Part shown: positions 56,782-64,000 of the stretch, one piece after another | How positions within the stretch are numbered: the stretch's first letter is position 1 | How the letters are laid out: each line of letters begins with the position of its first letter | Assembly: GCF_900112345.1 (NCBI RefSeq) | Contig: NZ_FOLB01000005.1 | Coordinates: 1 to 64,000, forward strand | Direction of reading: 5' to 3' | DNA: 64,000 nt | Origin: Nocardioides terrae | Lineage (GTDB): Bacteria > Actinomycetota > Actinomycetes > Propionibacteriales > Nocardioidaceae | The notes under the pieces: model-generated | The model's database searches: none | The model's input: only the letters and a program-made list of their open reading frames with translations | Told to the model about the DNA's origin: nothing | Made by a program: the position numbers and the translations under genes

Positions 56782-57813
56782 TCAGTCCAGCGGGTACGAC
56801 TGCACGAACTCGGTCAGCCGCTTGAGCTGGTCGGGGTCCGTCGACGGAATGACGCCGTGGCCGAGGTTGAAGATGTGCCCCTTGGCCATCCGGCCCGCGT
56901 CGATGATCGCCGCAGCCCGGTCGAGCATGACCTCGGTCGGCGCGAAGACCAGGGCCGGGTCGAGGTTGCCCTGGACGGCGCGGTGGCCGACCTGCCCGAT
57001 CGCCCAGTCCAGCGGGGTGCGCCAGTCCACGCCGACCACGTCGGCGCCGACGTCGCCCATCTGCCGTAGCAGCAGCGACGAGTTCACGCCGAAGTGGATG
57101 CGCGGGACGCCAAGGGCGCCGGCGCGGTCGAGGACGAGGGCGGAGTACGGGGCGACGTACTGCTCGTAGTCGGCCGGCGTGACCGCTCCCGCCCACGAGT
57201 CGAACAGCTGCACCGCGGACGCGCCGGCGGCGATCTGGACCTCGAGGAAGCCGGCCGAGATGCCCGCGATCTTCTGCATCAGCGCCTCCCACACGTCCGG
57301 CGCACCGAACATGAGGGCCTTCGTCCTGGCGTAGTCCTTCGACGGCCCGCCCTCGACGAGGTACGACGCCACGGTGAACGGCGCGCCGGCGAAGCCGATC
57401 AGCGGCGTGCTCCCGAGCTCGGCGACGATCTGCTCGACCGCCTGGGTGATCATCGGGACGGAGTCCGGAGTGAGGTCCGGGATCGCCGCCACGTCGGCGA
57501 GCGTGCGCACCGGCTGGGCGATGACCGGCCCGACGCCCGGCTTGATGTCCAGGTCGACGCCGATCGCCTTCAGCGGGAGGACGATGTCGGAGTAGAAGAT
57601 GGCCGCGTCCACGCCGTAGCGCCGCACGGGCTGCAGCGTGATCTCGGTCGTCAGGTCGGGGTCGAGGCAGGAGTCGAGCATGGCGACGCCCTCGCGCAGC
57701 TTGAGGTACTCCGGCAGCGACCGGCCGGCCTGCCGCATGAACCAGACGGGCGTGTGCGACACCGCCTCGCCACGGGCAGCCTTGAGGAACGCGGAGTCAG
57801 CGAGGGTGGTCAC
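56782..57813 (-). CDS. hemE: Uroporphyrinogen decarboxylase
   Basis: It converts uroporphyrinogen III to coproporphyrinogen III in haem synthesis. HTPVWFMRQAGRSLPEYLKLRE is the N-terminal active-site signature with the substrate-binding Arg. DAAIFYSDIVLPLKAIGVDLDIKPGVGP (catalytic Asp), GFAGAPFTVASYLVEGGPSKDY, VQLFDSWAGAVTPADYEQYVAPY, GVNSSLLLRQMGDVGADVVGVDWRTPL and GHIFNLGHGVIPSTDPDQLKRLTEFV are all family motifs. The GTG at 57813 gives 343 residues. It is divergent from DUF3000 and may be co-transcribed with the MEDS-HATPase gene (68 nt apart). Confidence 0.97.
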   Translation of the reverse strand: MTTLADSAFLKAARGEAVSHTPVWFMRQAGRSLPEYLKLREGVAMLDSCLDPDLTTEITLQPVRRYGVDAAIFYSDIVLPLKAIGVDLDIKPGVGPVIAQPVRTLADVAAIPDLTPDSVPMITQAVEQIVAELGSTPLIGFAGAPFTVASYLVEGGPSKDYARTKALMFGAPDVWEALMQKIAGISAGFLEVQIAAGASAVQLFDSWAGAVTPADYEQYVAPYSALVLDRAGALGVPRIHFGVNSSLLLRQMGDVGADVVGVDWRTPLDWAIGQVGHRAVQGNLDPALVFAPTEVMLDRAAAIIDAGRMAKGHIFNLGHGVIPSTDPDQLKRLTEFVQSYPLD

Positions 57814-57872
57814 ACCCCGGATGGTCGCACCCGGTCCGGCGTGTTCGCACATCCGGATGAGTCAGGCGCGCC

Positions 57873-57878
57873 TAGGGT
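57873..57878 (+). promoter_or_regulatory. -10 TAGGGT, leaderless-type promoter of the DUF3000 gene
   Basis: TAGGGT ends 6 nt before the ATG at 57885. The GGGGG between them could alternatively act as a weak ribosome site, but it would leave almost no leader. Confidence 0.5.
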
Positions 57879-57884
57879 GGGGGC

Positions 57885-58520
57885 ATGGTGGTGCGTCACG
57901 AGACGCGCCCGGGCACGGGTGCGTCCTCCGGGAGCGGCGAGGTGCCGCCGGAGTTCCGTGCGGCGGTTCTCGCCATGCAGGCGGCGACGCTACGTCCGGA
58001 GATCTTCTGCGAGGAGATGCCGGCTCCGCAGCGGATCGCCCCACACGCGTCGGCGCTGAGCGCCGACGTCACCGTCGACGACACCGAGGTCGGCACCGGC
58101 CGGCTGATCCTCCTGCACGATCCCGAGGGCAACGACTCGTGGGGCGGCGGCACGTTCCGGTGCGTGGCCTACGCCCGCGCCGAGATCGACGTCGAGCTGA
58201 TCACCGACCAGATGCTCGGCGAGGTCGGGTGGTCGTGGCTGCTGGAGGCGCTCGCCGCGCACGAGGCCGGCCACACCGCTGCCTCGGGCACGGTCACGCG
58301 GGTCGCCACCGAGAGCTTCGGCGGCATGGCCGACGAGGGCGGGACCGCCCAGCTCGAGATCCGCGCGTCGTGGACGCCCGACGCCTCGGAGACCGGCGTG
58401 CCCGACATGCGCGCCCACGTCGAGGCCTGGGGCGAGCTGCTCTGCACCGCCGTCGGCCTGCCGCCCGTCCCCGAGGGCGTGGCCGTGATGCCCAGCCGCC
58501 GAGGCCAGCGCGGTCAATGA
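57885..58520 (+). CDS. DUF3000-domain protein
   Basis: This conserved actinobacterial protein of unknown function has 211 residues. PPEFRAAVLAMQAATLRPEIFCEEMPAPQRIAPHASALSADV, GRLILLHDPEGNDSWGGGTFRCVAYARAEIDVELITDQMLGEVGWSWLLEAL and ELEIRASWT-like QLEIRASWTPDASETGVPDMRAHVEAWGELLCTAVGLPP are its conserved blocks. There is no signal peptide and no metal motif. Its stop overlaps the RNase D gene as ATGA, the conserved actinobacterial neighbourhood, hinting at a role linked to RNA processing. The ATG start is probably leaderless. Confidence 0.9.
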   Translation: MVVRHETRPGTGASSGSGEVPPEFRAAVLAMQAATLRPEIFCEEMPAPQRIAPHASALSADVTVDDTEVGTGRLILLHDPEGNDSWGGGTFRCVAYARAEIDVELITDQMLGEVGWSWLLEALAAHEAGHTAASGTVTRVATESFGGMADEGGTAQLEIRASWTPDASETGVPDMRAHVEAWGELLCTAVGLPPVPEGVAVMPSRRGQRGQ

Positions 58521-59839
58521 GCCCCAAGGTCCCCACCGAGCCGGATGCCGTCGGCGAGCCCGAGGCCAGCCCCGAGGCCGCCGCCGAGCCCGCGCCCGAG
58601 GCTGCTCCTGAACCCGAGCCACCCCCCGCGCCACTGCTGACCCTGCGTGACGGGCTCCCCCACGTCACCGACACCGACGACGGGCTCGCCTCGGCCTGCG
58701 CGGCGATCGCGAAGGGCACCGGGCCGGTCGGCCTCGACGCCGAGCGCGCGTCCGGCTACCGCTACTCCAGCCGCGCCTACCTCATCCAGCTGCGCCGCGA
58801 GGGCAGCGGCACCTGGCTGATCGACCCGATCGGCCTCTCGACGCTGGCGCCGCTCCAGCAGGTGCTCGACGGCGCCGACTGGATCCTGCACGCCGCGACC
58901 CAGGACCTGCCCTGCCTCGCCGAGCTCGGGATCCGCCCGACGGCGGCCCTCTTCGACACCGAGCTGGCCGGCCGCCTGCTCGGCTACCCGCGCGTCGGCC
59001 TCGGCACGCTCGTCGAGAGCGTCCTGGGCTACTCGATGCTCAAGGAGCATTCGGCCGCCGACTGGTCGACCCGACCGCTGCCGGAGTCGTGGCTCGAGTA
59101 CGCGGCGCTCGACGTCGAGGTCCTCGTCGAGCTCCGCGACGCGCTCGCCGGGGAGCTGGAGGCCGCCGGCAAGGCCGAGTGGGCCCGTCAGGAGTTCGAC
59201 TACCTGCGCAGCTTCGAGCAGACGCCGCGCGTCGACGCCTGGCGCCGCACCTCCGGCACGCACAAGGTACGCGGCCGGCGCGGGCTCGCGGCGATCCGGG
59301 AGCTGTGGGAGGCCCGCGACGCGATCGCCCAGCAGCGCGACGTGACCCCCGGCCGGATCCTGCCCGACTCGGCGATCGTCGCGGCCGCCATCGAGATGCC
59401 GACCGACCGCAGCGCGCTGCTGAGCACGAAGGGCTTCCACGGCCGCGGCGCGGAGCGCTACTCCAACCGCTGGCTGGCCGCCCTCAAGCGCGCTGCCGAG
59501 CTGCCCGAGGACGAGCTCCCCACCAAGGCGCCGCGTGGCGACGGGCCGCCCGTCCCGCGCGCGTGGGCCGAGCGCGACCCGGTCGCCGCACGCCGCCTGG
59601 CACTGGCCCGCGAGGCGATGACCGGGCTCAGCGAGCGGATCAGCGTCCCGGTCGAGAACGTCCTGACGCCCGACTACCTGCGACGCACCCTGTGGACGCC
59701 GCCGCGGACCCGGGAGCCGGGCGAGCTCATCGACGAGGTCACGGCCATGCTGGCGGCGTACGGCGCCCGTGGCTGGCAGATCGCGCTGACCGCTCCCCTG
59801 CTGACCACGGCGATCCTGCAGGCCGAGGCCGAGGCCTGA
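58517..59839 (+). CDS. RNase D-type 3'-5' exoribonuclease with HRDC domain
   Basis: This DEDD-family exoribonuclease should trim structured RNAs such as tRNA precursors. The catalytic acids are visible in VGLDAERASGYRYSSRAYLIQL (DxE, motif I), WILHAATQDLPCLAELGI with LFDTELAGRLLGY (motif II), and WLEYAALDVEVLVEL (YxxxD, motif III). The HRDC domain follows (about 250-330: GLAAIRELWEARDAIAQQRDVTPGRILPDSAIVAAA), with a long C-terminal helical region. The N-terminus is a Pro/Glu/Ala-rich tail of about 40 residues. The ATG at 58517 overlaps the DUF3000 stop, giving 440 residues. It ends one base before the convergent solute-binding protein gene. Confidence 0.94.
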   Translation: MSPKVPTEPDAVGEPEASPEAAAEPAPEAAPEPEPPPAPLLTLRDGLPHVTDTDDGLASACAAIAKGTGPVGLDAERASGYRYSSRAYLIQLRREGSGTWLIDPIGLSTLAPLQQVLDGADWILHAATQDLPCLAELGIRPTAALFDTELAGRLLGYPRVGLGTLVESVLGYSMLKEHSAADWSTRPLPESWLEYAALDVEVLVELRDALAGELEAAGKAEWARQEFDYLRSFEQTPRVDAWRRTSGTHKVRGRRGLAAIRELWEARDAIAQQRDVTPGRILPDSAIVAAAIEMPTDRSALLSTKGFHGRGAERYSNRWLAALKRAAELPEDELPTKAPRGDGPPVPRAWAERDPVAARRLALAREAMTGLSERISVPVENVLTPDYLRRTLWTPPRTREPGELIDEVTAMLAAYGARGWQIALTAPLLTTAILQAEAEA

Positions 59840-59840
59840 C

Positions 59841-61205
59841 TCAGCCGGCGGGCGTCGCGCTCGGGGAGGCCGGCGGGGCGAGCACCGGCTTGGAGAGCTC
59901 GTCGATCTGCGTCGTGAGCGCGTCCAGGTCGGCCGTCGGCCCGCCCTGGAGCAGCTGCCGCAACGGCGCGGCGACGGCCTGCTCGAGCGTCGGCCACTGC
60001 CGGGTGAACGGCAGGATCTGCATGTTGCGGACGGTGCTGACGAAGATCGGCGCGTGCAGCGGCTGCAGCAGCGGCTGGCGGAAGTCCTCCGAGAGCGCGA
60101 CCTGCTGGTTGACCGGGACCATGTAGCCGGTCTGCGTGACGGTCCGGACCATCTGGTCCGAGGAGAGCGCGACGAGCAGGTCGGCGGCGGCCTCCCTCCG
60201 CTGCGTCGTCCGCGACAGGCACAGGCCGGTGAAGTCGCCCACGGTCGAGGCCTCGTCGACGGTCGGCATCGGAATGACGTCCCAGTGCAGGTCGTCGACC
60301 CCGCGCAGCTGCGGCACGAGGCTGCGGTCGCCGGCGATCATCGCGACCCGGCCCTGCTCGAACCACTGCAGCGCCGACTGCCGCTGGAGCTGACGGTCGG
60401 TGAGGGTGAGCTGCGGGTTGCTGAGCGTGGCGAGGATCTGCTGCAGCGCACCCTTGGTGCTGTCGTCGGAGAACGCCAGCGACGTCTGGTCGTCGTTGAC
60501 GAGCTTGCCGCCGGCCGAGGTGATGAACGGCGCCAGCCCCGAGACCGTCGGGTCGATCGCGAACCCGCGCACGCCGGGGCGGACGCTGGTCGCGAACGTC
60601 GCCGCGGTCTGGAACTCCTCGAGCGACCAGCTCCTGTTGCTCGCTCCGGGCACGTTGAGGCCGACCGCCTTCATGCGGGCGAAGTCGACCAGGTCGGTGT
60701 TGTAGTAGATGACGCGCGGCGACACGGCGTAGGGCATGCACTGCAGGTGGTGCTCGGCGGAGAACGCCTCCAGCGCGTCGCGGGAGTACTCGTCGCCGAT
60801 GTCGACGGCGCGCGCGTCGAGGTAGGAGTCGACCGGCTCGAGGCGCTTGTCGTTCCACAGCTGTTGGAGGTCACCGCGCGAGATGAGGAACACGTCCGGC
60901 GTGGACTGGCCGGCACCGATCTGCTGCATCATCGACGCGTCGTCCGGCCAGGACTTGAAGGTGACCTGGGCCTGCCGGGTGCTCACGTTGTAGTCGTCGA
61001 CGACCCGCTGGTAGGCCGCGAGCTCGGCCGGGCTGCCCCAGGCACCGAAGGTGAGCTTCGCGGGCGGCGGCGGAGGCGCTGTCGACTTCGTCGGCGACGG
61101 CTTGGGGTTGGCCGACGGCTCGGCGTCGCTGTTGCAGGCCGCGAGGGCGAGGGACCCCGCCGCGACGAGGACGGCTGCGCGGGCGATTCGGGTGCGCAGG
61201 GTCAT
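59841..61205 (-). CDS. Extracellular solute-binding lipoprotein (family 1, sugar ABC transporter type)
   Basis: This 454-residue substrate receptor has a lipoprotein signal (AAVLVAAGSLALAAC, Cys at about residue 24) and a Pro/Ser/Thr linker. The binding-protein fold follows: KLTFGAWGSPAELAAYQRVVDDYN; STPDVFLISRGDLQQLWN; LQCMPYAVSPRVIYYNTDLVDFARMKA; QWFEQGRVAMIAGDRSLVPQLR; GDFTGLCLSRTTQRREAAADLLVAL. That is typical of oligosaccharide or glycerol-phosphate receptors. The C-terminus is Pro/Ala/Ser-rich. No permease genes are adjacent, so it is an orphan receptor here. Two leucines of the lipobox and the +2 Asn suit membrane retention. Confidence 0.92.
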   Translation of the reverse strand: MTLRTRIARAAVLVAAGSLALAACNSDAEPSANPKPSPTKSTAPPPPPAKLTFGAWGSPAELAAYQRVVDDYNVSTRQAQVTFKSWPDDASMMQQIGAGQSTPDVFLISRGDLQQLWNDKRLEPVDSYLDARAVDIGDEYSRDALEAFSAEHHLQCMPYAVSPRVIYYNTDLVDFARMKAVGLNVPGASNRSWSLEEFQTAATFATSVRPGVRGFAIDPTVSGLAPFITSAGGKLVNDDQTSLAFSDDSTKGALQQILATLSNPQLTLTDRQLQRQSALQWFEQGRVAMIAGDRSLVPQLRGVDDLHWDVIPMPTVDEASTVGDFTGLCLSRTTQRREAAADLLVALSSDQMVRTVTQTGYMVPVNQQVALSEDFRQPLLQPLHAPIFVSTVRNMQILPFTRQWPTLEQAVAAPLRQLLQGGPTADLDALTTQIDELSKPVLAPPASPSATPAG

Positions 61206-61239
61206 CGACGCGGATCCTCCTGAGGTGCGGGCAACCCGC

Positions 61240-61485
61240 TCACCCTATCGGCTCGCCGAAGCCGTGCTGGCCGAGGTCGTGATAGGCGCGTGCGGCCTCG
61301 ATCACACGGCCGAACGTCGCCGGGTCGAGCGCAGCGCCCGCCCGGCGTACGTCGGCCGGGTCGACGTCGACCAACCGGTCGAGCCTGACCTCGCTCGGCC
61401 GGCGCCGTGCGTCCCGGCCCCCGAGCCCGCACGAGACCGCGGCGGACGCCTCGAAGGAGATGGTGCACGTCGGACCGGGAGCGCC
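61240..61485 (-). pseudogene. Protein-like fragment without start codon (possible gene remnant)
   Basis: The 362-nt space 61206-61567 has one minus-strand frame that reads like protein near its end: EVRLDRLVDVDPADVRRAG, then AALDPATFGRVIEAARAY and HDLGQHGFGEPIG before a TGA at 61242-61240. It is open from 61485 after an in-frame TGA. It has no ATG or GTG at its head and only an internal TTG. This is consistent with a truncated or frameshifted gene, or a 44-residue peptide from the TTG. I cannot name a family. Confidence 0.35.
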
Positions 61486-61567
61486 TCACGGCGCATGGCC
61501 GCTCGTGGCGGCTGATTTTGGGACCCGGGGCTGCCGCGGCCCGACGTGCACGCTCCATGTAACCACG

Positions 61568-62158
61568 TCAGACCAACCCTTGTTCCAGTTCTTGGTGACC
61601 GGCTGCCTCGAGTTGCTCGGAGAGCGCCAGCATCCGGCGGATCTCCTCCTCGGGGGTGTCCTGCAGGGCAGCGCGGCCGGCCGCGACGACGCGCGCGAAC
61701 GCGGCGGCGCGGAGGAGCACGTCGGCGAAGTCGCTGCCCGCGATGCCGCGCAGGACCTGGTCGACCATCGCCTTGAGCTGCTCGGGGCCCGGCGGGTCGG
61801 CGACCCCCGCGACCACGCGCGCGACCTGGGCGGCCGACCGGCCCGCCTCGAACTCCCGCGCGACCTGGACCGGCGCCGCATGCACCCACGAGCGCAGCAG
61901 GAAGAGCCGCCACAGGCACCCGGCGAGGGTGTCGGCCGGCGCGCCCGACCACACCTCGGCGATCGTCTCGATGCCCTCGGTGTCGGCGAGGTGGAGCAGC
62001 CGGTCGGCGGTCTCCGGGTCGTCCGAGGAGCGGGCGCCGCGGACCAGCAGGGTGGCGGCCTGGTCGGCCGCCTCCCGGACGCGGGCGGGGTCCGTGCCGC
62101 TCTGGATCGCGTCGAAGAAGCCGTCACCGGGTCGCATCGGACGATGGTGCTGGCGCAT
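61568..62158 (-). CDS. Conserved hypothetical helical protein
   Basis: I do not recognise a named family. 196 residues, all-helical in appearance: GDGFFDAIQSGTDPARVREAADQAATLLVRGARSSDDPETADRLLHLADTEGIETIAEVWSGAPADTLAGCLWRLFLLRSWVHAAPVQVAREFEAGRS is followed by further amphipathic helices ending in an acidic tail (TPEEEIRRMLALSEQLEAAGHQELEQGLV). There is no membrane segment or metal motif. The start is set at the ATG 62158, because the frame above it (to 62404) is low-quality. It lies 149 nt downstream of the helicase gene on the same strand. Confidence 0.75.
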   Translation of the reverse strand: MRQHHRPMRPGDGFFDAIQSGTDPARVREAADQAATLLVRGARSSDDPETADRLLHLADTEGIETIAEVWSGAPADTLAGCLWRLFLLRSWVHAAPVQVAREFEAGRSAAQVARVVAGVADPPGPEQLKAMVDQVLRGIAGSDFADVLLRAAAFARVVAAGRAALQDTPEEEIRRMLALSEQLEAAGHQELEQGLV

Positions 62159-62307
62159 GGGTTCGACCTTAACCGCTGGGATACGGGAACGGCCCCGGAG
62201 TCGACGGAGACCCCCGTACGCCTCCGTCGGCCTCGGGACCGAGCAGCAGGACCATTCCCTGAGCAGCGGCTCGCGAAACGTGGCCGGCCGTCCGGAGCCG
62301 GCTGCGA

Positions 62308-64000
62308 TCAGGCCAGCAGCTTGCGGATCCGGGCGTCGCTGACCGGCATCGCGGTGCCGAGCTGCTGGGCCCACAGCGAGACGCGGTACTCCTCCAGCAG
62401 CCACCTCACCTCGCGCAGCCGGTCGCCGGGCGGACGCCCGGCGGGCAGCGCGGCGACCTGGTGGAGGTAGAGCTCCTGCAGGTCGGTGATGCGGGCCATC
62501 AGGTCGGCGTCGGCGCGCAGGTTGTCGTCCAGCTTGCGGCGGCGCACGCCGATCGCCTGGAGGTAGGTCGGATAGCGACGCAGCCAGGTCGGTCCGGCCC
62601 GCCCGATGAAGCCGGGTTCGACGAGCCGGGCCAGCTGCGCCCTCATGTCGGTGACGGCGGGGAGCTGGTAGATGTCGACCCGGCCGCTCAGCGCCTTGTC
62701 GGCCTCGCGGTGGGCGGCCAGGGCCCGCAGCGCGTCGGCGAGGACGGCGCGCACGGCCGCCTCGTGCTCGCGCGCGCTGCCGAGTGCAGCAAGCAGGGCG
62801 TCGTACTCCTGCTCGGTGCGGACCTGCGCGCGTGCGTCGACGACCGCGCTGACGACGGCGACGCGGCAGTCCTCGACGACGTCGGCGGCGCTCGGGTAGG
62901 GCGCGGCGACCAGGCCGAGCTTGTCGGCGGTGCTCAGCGAGTCGACGATGCGCCGGGCGGTCCCCCGGTGCTCGAGCCCGTCGAGACCGAGGAGCAGCAG
63001 CCGCACGACGCCCAGCCGGTGCCGCGCCTCAGCCTCCTCCTCGGTGCCGACGACGCTGAGCCCGACGCTGGCGCCCTCGTCGACCAGGCAGGGGTGCACG
63101 GTGACCTCGTGGCCGGCGCGCTTCTCGGTGACGGTGCGCCGGATCGTGCCGAACGCCCACGTCCTCTGCCCGGTCGCGGTCAGGCCGGCGTCCCCGGCGA
63201 CCTCGGCGATGGCCTTCTCGAACTCGCCCGCGAGCGGCGCCTTGAGCGCCTCGAGGTCCTTGCCCCTGGCCTGCTCGCGGCCGCGCTCGTCGACGACGCG
63301 GTAGGTGGGCCGCAGGTGCTCCGGCACCTTCGTCCAGTCCCACGCCCCGCGCGGGATGAGGACGCCGGCCGTGCTGCGGCCCCATCGCTCGAGGGCGTCG
63401 AGCAGATGCTCCTCCCCGGGCGGCACGGTCGCGAGGAACTCCCTCGCCCTGTCGGGAGCCGGGACGAAGTGGACGCGGAGGTTCTTGGGCAGGCTGCGGA
63501 TCAGCGCGGTGACGAGCTCCTCGCGCAGGCCCGGGACGTTCCAGGAGAAGTCGGCGCCCTCGACGCGATTGAGCGTGCCGACGGGGATGTCGATGGTGAG
63601 CCCGTCCTCGACCGCGCCGGGCTCGAAGTGGTAGCTCACCTTGAAGGTCAGTGGGCTGGTGACGTCGCCGGCCAGCCACTCCTCGGGGAACTCGGAGACG
63701 TCGACGTCGCGCGCCACCATCGACGGGTCGAAGGTGAGGAAGCGGGGGTCCTCGCGACGCTTGTCCTTCCACCAGCGGTCGAAGTGCGCGCCGCTGACCA
63801 CGTTGTCGCCGACCCGGGCGTCGTAGAAGTCGAAGAGGGTGTGCTCGTCCACCACGATGTCACGGCGGCGGGCCTTGTGCTCCAGCTCGCGGGCCTCGTC
63901 GAGGAGCTCGGCGTTCTCGCGCAGGAACCGGTGGCTGCTGTGCCACTCCCGCTGCACCAGGGCGTGCCGGATGAAGAGCTCGCGGGCGACGGCGCGGTCG
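62308..64000 (-). CDS. hrpA: HrpA-type ATP-dependent RNA helicase, C-terminal part (5' end outside window)
   Basis: The visible 560 or so residues are the C-terminal DUF3418-type region of HrpA: ELFIRHALVQREWHSSHRFLRENAELLDEARELEHKARRRDIVVDEHTLFDFYDARV, FLTFDPSMVARDVDVSEFPEEWLAGDVTSPLTFKVSYHFEPGAVEDGLTIDIPVGTLNRVE, WGRSTAGVLIPRGAWDWTKVPEHLRPTYRVVDERG, and the end RLREVRWLLEEYRVSLWAQQLGTAMPVSDARIRKLLA. The frame is open to the right edge, so the DEAH helicase core lies beyond the window. The GTG at 63957 is internal. HrpA helicases act in mRNA processing and ribosome rescue. Confidence 0.95.
   Translation of the reverse strand, partial: DRAVARELFIRHALVQREWHSSHRFLRENAELLDEARELEHKARRRDIVVDEHTLFDFYDARVGDNVVSGAHFDRWWKDKRREDPRFLTFDPSMVARDVDVSEFPEEWLAGDVTSPLTFKVSYHFEPGAVEDGLTIDIPVGTLNRVEGADFSWNVPGLREELVTALIRSLPKNLRVHFVPAPDRAREFLATVPPGEEHLLDALERWGRSTAGVLIPRGAWDWTKVPEHLRPTYRVVDERGREQARGKDLEALKAPLAGEFEKAIAEVAGDAGLTATGQRTWAFGTIRRTVTEKRAGHEVTVHPCLVDEGASVGLSVVGTEEEAEARHRLGVVRLLLLGLDGLEHRGTARRIVDSLSTADKLGLVAAPYPSAADVVEDCRVAVVSAVVDARAQVRTEQEYDALLAALGSAREHEAAVRAVLADALRALAAHREADKALSGRVDIYQLPAVTDMRAQLARLVEPGFIGRAGPTWLRRYPTYLQAIGVRRRKLDDNLRADADLMARITDLQELYLHQVAALPAGRPPGDRLREVRWLLEEYRVSLWAQQLGTAMPVSDARIRKLLA

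Overview
The window is a chromosomal segment of a high-GC Gram-positive actinobacterium. Most likely it is Nocardioides or another member of the Nocardioidaceae. The evidence is the GC-saturated third codon positions right of about 22.5 kb, many GTG starts and GTGA/ATGA stop-start overlaps, leaderless-looking promoters, the glmU-prs-rplY-pth order with a nearby tRNA-Gln, an actinobacterial-type HemQ, a DUF3000-RNase D pair and an HrpA-type helicase. The genus is inferred from these traits and was not confirmed by any search.

Positions 1-30.7 kb form an exopolysaccharide (EPS) locus of the Wzx/Wzy type. It encodes a sugar-phosphate initiating transferase (29305), a flippase (4805), a polymerase-like membrane protein (9584), a Wzz/BY-kinase chain-length regulator (8116) and a low-molecular-weight tyrosine phosphatase (7809). 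It also encodes seven glycosyltransferases, a hexapeptide acetyltransferase, a pyruvyl transferase with its usual FrhB-like partner, a CDP-alcohol phosphotransferase and a 2OG-Fe(II) oxygenase. A 1661-residue secreted PKD/LamG protein is translationally coupled to a glycosyltransferase. Four LuxR-family regulators sit at 23.8-29.2 kb, two with canonical receivers and two with degenerate ones, next to a membrane histidine kinase. GC content and codon use are visibly lower left of about 22.48 kb, so the polysaccharide-specific part looks acquired.

A recurring CCC-N5 to N7-GGG box lies in front of eight EPS or regulator transcription units, almost always 46-50 nt upstream of a -10-like hexamer. 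I interpret it as the operator of these paralogous LuxR proteins. It is the best candidate in the window for an undescribed regulatory system.

Positions 30.7-37.3 kb hold core genes on the minus strand: a siderophore-interacting protein, pth, rplY (with a pseudoknot-capable leader), prs, glmU and tRNA-Gln. A single DUF559/AbiEi-type nuclease-like gene is inserted between prs and rplY. It is flanked by inverted copies of a 51-nt hairpin and looks like a one-gene mobile cassette.

Positions 37.3-42.9 kb hold a compact operon: a TagD-like cytidylyltransferase, then three paralogous fusions of a LicD-type nucleotidyltransferase with a SAM methyltransferase, alternating with two small coiled-coil proteins. 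This looks like an undescribed phospho-substituent decoration system.

Positions 42.9-64 kb hold an ATP-dependent DNA ligase and a LigD-type polymerase, MsrB, a secreted kelch-type protein and the haem genes hemQ, hemY/cgoX and hemE (coproporphyrin route). They also hold a NarL-type two-component system with a membrane protein, two flavin reductases behind a possible MarR-type operator, a DUF4349 lipoprotein, a MEDS-HATPase protein, DUF3000-RNase D, a solute-binding lipoprotein, and the C-terminal half of an HrpA-type helicase that runs off the right edge.
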